Below are positions 59,020 to 64,000 of a DNA stretch of 64,000 bases, one piece after another. The notes under the pieces were generated by a model. The model saw only the letters and a list, made by a program, of their open reading frames with translations. It was not told where the DNA came from and did no database searches. The stretch is from the NCBI GenBank assembly GCA_030538155.1, contig JAUNUN010000004.1, positions 26,017 through 90,016 on the forward strand, read 5' to 3'. Numbering within the stretch: the stretch's first letter is position 1; every line of letters starts with the position of its first letter. This DNA is from a bacterium (GTDB lineage Bacteria; Desulfobacterota; Desulfobulbia; Desulfobulbales; Desulfobulbaceae). A program made the position numbers and the translations under genes.

Positions 59020-59057
59020 AGAATTTAGCATAGAATCAGATCAAGGGAACTCAGGAA

Positions 59058-59870
59058 ATGGTACAGGTGCTTGTGGCCGGTGCGGCCGGCCGGATGGGGC
59101 AGCAAATCATCAAGACGATCCAGCAGATGCCTGATCTGCGCTTGGCAGGCGCTTTTGAAGCCGAAGGTCATGCGGCTATCGGCAGGGATGCGGGCGAACT
59201 CTGCGGCCTAGGCCAGCTAGGCGTCCCCATTAGTGCAGGGCTGCAATCTGTACCGGCGCAGGGTGATGTGCTCATTGACTTTACCTTCCACAAGGCGAGC
59301 ATCGAATTTGCGCGTCTGGCTGCGGAGCGGGGCCTGGCCATGGTGGTCGGCACCACCGGTTTGAGCGCTGAGGAAGAGGCAGAACTGCTCAGTCTGGCCA
59401 ACCAGGCCTTTCCCTGTGTGCATACCTCCAATATGGCGGTGGGCGTCAATGTACTCTTCAAACTGGTGGAGAAGACGGCGCACATCCTGGGAGACGCCTA
59501 TGATGTGGAAATTGTCGAGGCCCACCACCGCATGAAAAAGGACGCGCCGTCAGGTACGGCCATAACCCTGGGGAAAATGGCTGCAGCAGGCCTGGGCCGC
59601 AATTTCGATGAAGTGGCGGTCAAGGAGAGAAACGGCATCATCGGTGCGCGCAGCAACGCGGAGATCGGCATTCAGTCGATTCGCGGTGGTGATATCGTGG
59701 GAGAACATACGGTATATTTTGCAGGCGCCGGTGAGCGACTGGAAATCAGCCACCGGGCCACCAGCCGCGACAACTTTGCCCGCGGCGCTGCCTTGGCCGC
59801 AGCCTGGCTAAAGGGCAAGGCCAATGGCATGTACACCATGTTTGACGTACTTAATTTACAAGATATTTAG
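59058..59870 (+). CDS. dapB: 4-hydroxy-tetrahydrodipicolinate reductase
   Basis: 270 residues. Rossmann start VAGAAGRMGQQIIK, IDFTFHKAS, VGTTGLSAEE, and the catalytic EAHHRMKKDAPSGTA. Reduces the DapA product with NAD(P)H. It follows dapA by 38 bp. Confidence 0.96.
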   Translation: MVQVLVAGAAGRMGQQIIKTIQQMPDLRLAGAFEAEGHAAIGRDAGELCGLGQLGVPISAGLQSVPAQGDVLIDFTFHKASIEFARLAAERGLAMVVGTTGLSAEEEAELLSLANQAFPCVHTSNMAVGVNVLFKLVEKTAHILGDAYDVEIVEAHHRMKKDAPSGTAITLGKMAAAGLGRNFDEVAVKERNGIIGARSNAEIGIQSIRGGDIVGEHTVYFAGAGERLEISHRATSRDNFARGAALAAAWLKGKANGMYTMFDVLNLQDI

Positions 59871-59916
59871 GCCGCAGCCTCGCATCCTTTGTCGAAGGTT
59901 TGTAGGCCTCATTTCT

Positions 59917-59966
59917 TTCGATGCACTCTTTCCGTCTCCGGCCAGTGCTGCAAAGAGTGCATCGAA
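59917..59966. repeat. Perfect 15-bp inverted repeat after dapB
   Basis: TTCGATGCACTCTTT and AAAGAGTGCATCGAA flank a 20-nt loop. It is a strong RNA hairpin without a T-run, between dapB and folK; it may terminate with Rho, stabilise the dap mRNA or be a mobile-element scar. Confidence 0.7.
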
Positions 59967-60044
59967 GCCGCCTCAAATTCGCCATCTTGTTTTCGGCCGC
60001 ATCCCTTGAACCCACTCCGTTCCGGACGGGTCTGAGACAGTCCA

Positions 60045-60602
60045 TTGAGATCACATTCAAATTCCAAGCAGTTGAGCCTGGCTGCCATCGGCTTGGGTTC
60101 AAATCTCGGTGACCGGGAAGCTACACTGCTGGCGGCCTGGCACGAACTTTCCCGGCAGCAGGGTATACAAGCGCTGCAACTCTCCTCGCCCTACCTGTCT
60201 GAACCGTTTGAAATGGACTCCACCCAAGCTTTTGTCAACGCTGTCGGCCTGGTGGAAACCGTGCTGAACCCCCTTCCCTTGCTGCACACCTTGCAAACCC
60301 TGGAGGTACGCCATGGCCGCAGGCGCGATCCGGGCAAAAAAGGTTATCAGGATCGCAGCCTTGATCTTGATCTGCTTTTTTGGAACGACCTTTGCCTGGA
60401 AAGCGAGGAACTCACCCTACCCCATCCCCGTCTGCACGAGCGGCTTTTCGTGTTGGCCCCCCTAGCGGACCTGTTGCCCCATTGGCAGCATCCCCTGTTG
60501 TTCAAGAGCGCAAGCACCCTGCTTACTCAAGTAAACACGCAGGGAACCCAGCGCGCACAGCGCAATACCTGGAACCGAAGCCCTGATTTGAGCGCAAGCT
60601 AA
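60045..60602 (+). CDS. folK: Hydroxymethyldihydropterin pyrophosphokinase
   Basis: 185 residues from a TTG; start uncertain, since no Shine-Dalgarno is seen and a second TTG at 60072 is closer to the core. AAIGLGSNLGDRE, FEMDSTQAFVNAV, EVRHGRRRDPGKKGYQDRSLDLDLL and LPHPRLHERLFVLAPL identify FolK, which transfers pyrophosphate in folate synthesis. Confidence 0.9.
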   Translation: MRSHSNSKQLSLAAIGLGSNLGDREATLLAAWHELSRQQGIQALQLSSPYLSEPFEMDSTQAFVNAVGLVETVLNPLPLLHTLQTLEVRHGRRRDPGKKGYQDRSLDLDLLFWNDLCLESEELTLPHPRLHERLFVLAPLADLLPHWQHPLLFKSASTLLTQVNTQGTQRAQRNTWNRSPDLSAS

Positions 60603-60731
60603 CGGCATTATTCCATTTCACTTCAAACCATCATCTTCGTAAAGACTTGCTGCACCCGCTTAACCGGCGGGCGGCAAAAAAGCAGTCCAAATTTTCTTCT
60701 TGCTTCTTTTGGCTGTTCCTGCTGAAATGCT

Positions 60732-60761
60732 TAGACAAAGTGTTGAGGCCCATTATATACT
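60732..60761 (+). promoter_or_regulatory. Candidate sigma-70 promoter for YHS-transaldolase operon
   Basis: TAGACA, an 18-bp spacer and TATACT, each one mismatch from consensus, lie about 70 bp upstream of the YHS-domain start. Confidence 0.5.
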
Positions 60762-60827
60762 GCAGTATCTGCTTTGGGCGCTCTTGTTTGTAGAACACCC
60801 TGTGCGCACCTGATCTGGAGAGACATC

Positions 60828-61103
60828 ATGTTTGTGGTACGCCTCCTTGCTGCCGGCGCCTTGGTCTATGCCGGTTTTCGTTTGCGCAAATATCTCAGCA
60901 ATGACACGGTGCCGACACAGCACCAGACTGAAGATACTGAAGATACGCAACCGGTTGAGGATGTTCTCATGGAAGATCCTGTCTGCCGGCGACTGGTCCC
61001 CAAGAAGCAGGCCTTGATTTTGCACCATATCGGTGCAACCCATTATTTTTGCAGTGAACATTGCCGTCGTCTTTTTCAACAACAGAGAGAGGAAAGAGCA
61101 TGA
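60828..61103 (+). CDS. Small YHS/TRASH-domain protein
   Basis: 91 residues from the ATG at 60828 with GGAG upstream. One N-terminal membrane-like helix (about 3-16), an acidic linker ([13 protein letters not shown]), then a metal-binding YHS-like domain: [24 protein letters not shown]. Cysteines could hold zinc, copper or iron. It overlaps the transaldolase gene by 4 bp. Confidence 0.83.
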   Translation: MFVVRLLAAGALVYAGFRLRKYLSNDTVPTQHQTEDTEDTQPVEDVLMEDPVCRRLVPKKQALILHHIGATHYFCSEHCRRLFQQQREERA

Positions 61104-61744
61104 AATTTTTTATTGACACCGCCAATGTGGACGAAATCAAAAAGGCCCTGGCCATGGCCATGGTTGATGGCGTTACCACCAACCCCTCTCTGGTCGCCAA
61201 GGAAAGTCGTCCTTTTAACGATATTCTGAAGGAAATCTGCGCCCTGGTCGAAGGGCCGGTCAGCGCGGAGGTGGTTAGCCTGGACGCCCCAGGCATGGTG
61301 GCCGAGGCCAAGGAACTGGTCAAGATTGCCGACAACATCGTCATCAAAATCCCCATGATTGAGGAAGGCCTAAAAGCGGTAAAACAGTTGACCGCCGAGG
61401 GCATCAAAACCAATGTTACCCTGGTTTTTTCTGCGACCCAGGCGCTTCTGGCCGCCAAAGCCGGCGCAACCTTTGTCAGCCCCTTTGTCGGCAGGCTGGA
61501 TGATATCGCCATCAACGGCATGGATCTTATCGCCGATATCATGGCTATTTACCGCAACTACGGCTTTACCGCCGAGGTTATAGTCGCCTCGGTACGCCAT
61601 CCCATGCATGTGGTGGATGCAGCCCGCATCGGTGCGGATATCGCCACCATACCCTACAAAGTGATTGCTCAGTTGGCCAAACATCCCCTGACCGATATCG
61701 GCATGCAACAGTTTCTTGCAGACTGGGAGAAGAGAAAGAAGTAG
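61100..61744 (+). CDS. Transaldolase / fructose-6-phosphate aldolase family
   Basis: 214 residues, short-form family. [25 protein letters not shown], the Schiff-base lysine in IVIKIPM and [17 protein letters not shown] and SPFVGRLDD are conserved. It moves dihydroxyacetone units between sugar phosphates; transaldolase is more likely than strict FSA. Confidence 0.93.
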   Translation: MKFFIDTANVDEIKKALAMAMVDGVTTNPSLVAKESRPFNDILKEICALVEGPVSAEVVSLDAPGMVAEAKELVKIADNIVIKIPMIEEGLKAVKQLTAEGIKTNVTLVFSATQALLAAKAGATFVSPFVGRLDDIAINGMDLIADIMAIYRNYGFTAEVIVASVRHPMHVVDAARIGADIATIPYKVIAQLAKHPLTDIGMQQFLADWEKRKK

Positions 61745-61757
61745 GAGAGAGAGAAAA

Positions 61758-62582
61758 ATGCGTTACTTCCTTGTTCTTGCAGGTATGTGTTGCAGCTTGG
61801 CACTCCTGCCCCTGCCGGCACGAGCAGCCATGTACTCCTATGTTGACGCCAAAGGTGTCTACCACTACACCAACGTGCCCGGCGACGGCCGCTATAAACT
61901 AAACGAAAACCCGCCTCCGCAGCGCTCACAGCGCCTTGCCGCCGAAGACAGGCTCTTGCGCACCATAGCCGGCAAGTCGCAATCACAGGCGACCAAGCAG
62001 ATGTACGACCTCTTTTTCTTCGCGCCTGGGGCTGCTGCACCTGCGTACAGTTACAACTATGCCGCAACTCCCCACGACATCGCCCTGCACATCAACCATG
62101 CCGCCCACCGGCATCAGCTGGACCCGATGCTCATCAAGGCGGTCATCAAGACAGAATCAAACTTCAACCCCAACGCCATTTCGCCCAAGGGCGCACAGGG
62201 GCTGATGCAGCTTATGCCAGGCACCGCCCGCGACTTGAAGGTGCACGACCCCTTTGATGTGCGCCAGAACATCTTTGGCGGCGCAAAATACCTGCGCCAG
62301 ATGCTGGATTTGTTCAACGGTGATGTGGAACTGTGTCTGGCCGCATACAATGCCGGCCCAAACCGGGTAGCGCCTGCCGGTATTATTCCCAACATTCCCG
62401 AAACCCAGGCCTATGTGGCCAAGGTTTTACGCCACTATAAGGCCTACCGTAGCGGCAAAGGGGCGGCGGTTGCGAAAACAGGCAGCAAAGCCGCAAACAC
62501 CCGCGTAGTAGCGAAAAAAGCTACCGGTGCTCCGGAGGGTGTTTCCAGCATCAAGGTGCAACAACTGGTGATGGTACAGTGA
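61758..62582 (+). CDS. Lytic transglycosylase with N-terminal DUF4124-like segment
   Basis: 274 residues from the ATG at 61758. Signal peptide (cleaved near ARAAMYSY), a MYSYVDAKGVYHYTN segment typical of DUF4124, then a Slt70-like catalytic domain with the catalytic Glu in IKTESNFNPNAISPKGAQGLMQLMPGTA and AYNAGPNRV. Cuts peptidoglycan in the periplasm. The C-terminal tail is Ala/Lys-rich. Its stop overlaps pgsA by 4 bp (GTGA). Confidence 0.92.
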   Translation: MRYFLVLAGMCCSLALLPLPARAAMYSYVDAKGVYHYTNVPGDGRYKLNENPPPQRSQRLAAEDRLLRTIAGKSQSQATKQMYDLFFFAPGAAAPAYSYNYAATPHDIALHINHAAHRHQLDPMLIKAVIKTESNFNPNAISPKGAQGLMQLMPGTARDLKVHDPFDVRQNIFGGAKYLRQMLDLFNGDVELCLAAYNAGPNRVAPAGIIPNIPETQAYVAKVLRHYKAYRSGKGAAVAKTGSKAANTRVVAKKATGAPEGVSSIKVQQLVMVQ

Positions 62583-63148
62583 AGGCTCGCGCCCGCATCT
62601 TTAACCTGCCCAACATCATTACAGGCAGCCGTTTCCTGCTCTCCGCCTGTCTGATGTTTCTCCTCATGCTGCCGCAAAGCACGGGTATGGCCTTCTTCGC
62701 CTGGCTGGTCTTCAGCCTTGCGGCAATATCGGACTGGGTTGACGGCTATTTTGCCCGGCGCTACCAAAGCATCACTGTCCTCGGAAAGCTGATGGACCCG
62801 CTGGCAGACAAGGTGCTGGTGGCCACTGCCTTGGTCATGCTCATTCCGCTCGGCAGAATACCTGCCTGGCTGGTTCTGATCATCCTGGTGCGGGAGTTTG
62901 TGGTCACAGGCTTGCGTGGGGTTGCCTCCTCCAGGGGTATCGTTGTTGCCGCCAGTCCGCTTGGCAAATTGAAATCCACCACTCAGTATCTGGGCCTGGG
63001 CTTTCTTATCTTTCCAGAAGGTCTGCTGCCGATTCCGGGCCTCTACCAAATCGGTATGGCCATCATGTATCTGGCTCTGATCTTCACGGTCTGGTCGGGA
63101 GTCGAATACTTCTACAAACTGCGCCGGGTTTTTTTGGAAGCGGACTAA
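62579..63148 (+). CDS. pgsA: CDP-diacylglycerol-glycerol-3-phosphate 3-phosphatidyltransferase
   Basis: 189 residues from a GTG start. CDP-alcohol phosphotransferase motif DGYFARR...G...D...D seen as DWVDGYFARRYQ and LGKLMDPLADK; five to six membrane helices. Makes phosphatidylglycerol phosphate at the inner membrane. Confidence 0.95.
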   Translation: MKARARIFNLPNIITGSRFLLSACLMFLLMLPQSTGMAFFAWLVFSLAAISDWVDGYFARRYQSITVLGKLMDPLADKVLVATALVMLIPLGRIPAWLVLIILVREFVVTGLRGVASSRGIVVAASPLGKLKSTTQYLGLGFLIFPEGLLPIPGLYQIGMAIMYLALIFTVWSGVEYFYKLRRVFLEAD

Positions 63149-63249
63149 ACTGCCGCACAGCAGCCCAACGTCCACGCCGCTTTCCCCTGCCGGCAAGCCG
63201 CGTGTTTAAGCGATTCCATTCCCTTTGCACCTTCTCTCTTCCCGATATA

Positions 63250-63729
63250 ATGCAAATTCACAAACTGATCTGGCCCCTGTTGCTGACCTTTTGGCTGCTT
63301 GCGGCCTGCCGGCCGCCTGCAAAGGAAGTGACCGTCTTGTTTGCGGACGGCAAGGGAATTGCCGCTGCCGACAAGGTATATCAGTCCGGCATTGCCATTG
63401 GCAAGGTGGGCGGTATTGGCCTTGCGGATGGCAAGGCAGCGGTTCGCATTCGTATTGATGCAGACAAATGGCCGGGGCTAAAACCGCCCCTGGCCTGTTT
63501 TATTGATACAGACCCGGCCGACAGAACCCGGCCCGCCGTTTTGGTGCGCAGTCTGGGTGAACTCAGCGGGGTTGAGGCCCAGACCCTGCAGGGTGATGCG
63601 GCAATTGAAGGGGTAGATTCGTTTTTTGTATGGAAGGTGCTGGAGTTTGCAAAAAGTGTATCCGATCTGGAACGCTCAGAATTCATGCAGCAGATTCAAA
63701 AGCAGATCCAGTCCAAACCAGCGCAATAG
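63250..63729 (+). CDS. Small MCE-like lipoprotein
   Basis: 159 residues from the ATG at 63250. Signal peptide with lipobox LLAAC. VTVLFADGKGIAAADKVYQSG and IAIGKVGGIGLADGKAAVRIRID resemble one MCE domain, without a membrane anchor or ABC partner nearby. It may cooperate with the Mla operon at 10.6-14.2 kb (inference). Confidence 0.75.
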   Translation: MQIHKLIWPLLLTFWLLAACRPPAKEVTVLFADGKGIAAADKVYQSGIAIGKVGGIGLADGKAAVRIRIDADKWPGLKPPLACFIDTDPADRTRPAVLVRSLGELSGVEAQTLQGDAAIEGVDSFFVWKVLEFAKSVSDLERSEFMQQIQKQIQSKPAQ

Positions 63730-64000
63730 GCGGAAACTCTCGCGTTACTGGACACGCATTCCTGTTGAATTGCAGAGCAAAGCACACTCTGTGCCGACTT
63801 CAACGAATGTACGCCAACATGCCTGGATGTAAGCTTGCCTTGCCTTCGCCTCAACCCTTAGAGATCTCTCCCCCCCTTCTTTGATGCTGAATCCACGGGA
63901 AAACAGGCCCAACCCGTTCCACAACGCTTTAGATCAGAAAAAGCTTAAGTGGTTCTTAACAATCTTCAGCCTAATGCTTATATTTGTACGCAAGATCAAA
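63730..64000. other. Right-edge intergenic region
   Basis: 271 bp to the window edge. No gene-like frame is seen; the last about 60 bp are AT-rich and could hold a promoter for a gene outside. Confidence 0.4.

Overview
The window reads as chromosomal backbone of a Gram-negative, strictly or largely anaerobic bacterium, most likely Desulfobacterota and probably Desulfobulbales (an inference from gene families and gene order; no rRNA is present). Supporting signs are the rplU-rpmA-obgE-proB-proA-nadD order, a rubredoxin, a heme-sensor histidine kinase, an AhbD-type radical-SAM heme synthase, sigma-54 (rpoN) with an NtrC-type regulator, a long YeiH-type exporter, Lpt and Mla outer-membrane machinery, and moderately high GC. 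I saw no rRNA, tRNA, CRISPR array or intact transposase.

Layout. 1-10.1 kb (minus strand): an operon rplU, rpmA, obgE, proB, proA, nadD, an endonuclease Q-UvrD helicase fusion and a hybrid histidine kinase that runs off the left edge. 10.3-15.05 kb (plus): rubredoxin, then an Mla/MCE lipid-transport operon (STAS-permease, ATPase, MCE protein, PqiC-like lipoprotein) and a solute-binding lipoprotein. 15.06-18.7 kb (minus): mltG and lon. 18.9-21.3 kb: a hexapeptide-repeat protein and two unknown genes. 21.4-29.0 kb (minus): universal stress protein, unknown one-TM protein, sigma-54 response regulator, heme-binding histidine kinase, small membrane protein and a YeiH-type exporter with a large inserted extracytoplasmic region; a near-consensus sigma-54 promoter lies in front of the exporter. 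29.6-34.3 kb (plus): macA-macB-tolC-like efflux operon. 34.6-39.1 kb (plus): ahbD, hemE, HD-domain, PAS-domain and beta-CASP metallo-hydrolase genes. 39.3-39.9 kb (minus): a secreted LEA-like coiled-coil repeat protein. 40.4-45.7 kb: rlmL, prmA, an orphan HsdR-N domain protein and class II DAHP synthase. 46.1-49.35 kb (minus): ptsN-like, rpoN, lptB, lptA. 49.5-59.9 kb (plus): argB, argD, mntP, argF, argG, argH, an Fn3 lipoprotein, dapF, dapA, dapB. 60-63.7 kb (plus): folK, YHS-domain protein, transaldolase, lytic transglycosylase, pgsA and an MCE-like lipoprotein.

The most notable observations are: (1) the EndoQ-helicase fusion carries two sliding-clamp-like motifs (QQSLF and a C-terminal QLSLF), suggesting a single-polypeptide, clamp-tethered repair machine for deaminated DNA; (2) a dispersed, structured intergenic repeat of about 130 bp with three copies plus a fourth that is split by a 176-bp AT-rich MITE-like element with 17-bp terminal inverted repeats; (3) the heme sensor/sigma-54 regulator/exporter cluster with its own candidate -24/-12 promoter; (4) a periplasmic LEA-like protein built from an 87-bp tandem repeat; (5) hemE directly behind ahbD. 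All functions are read from sequence motifs alone; no database search was possible.
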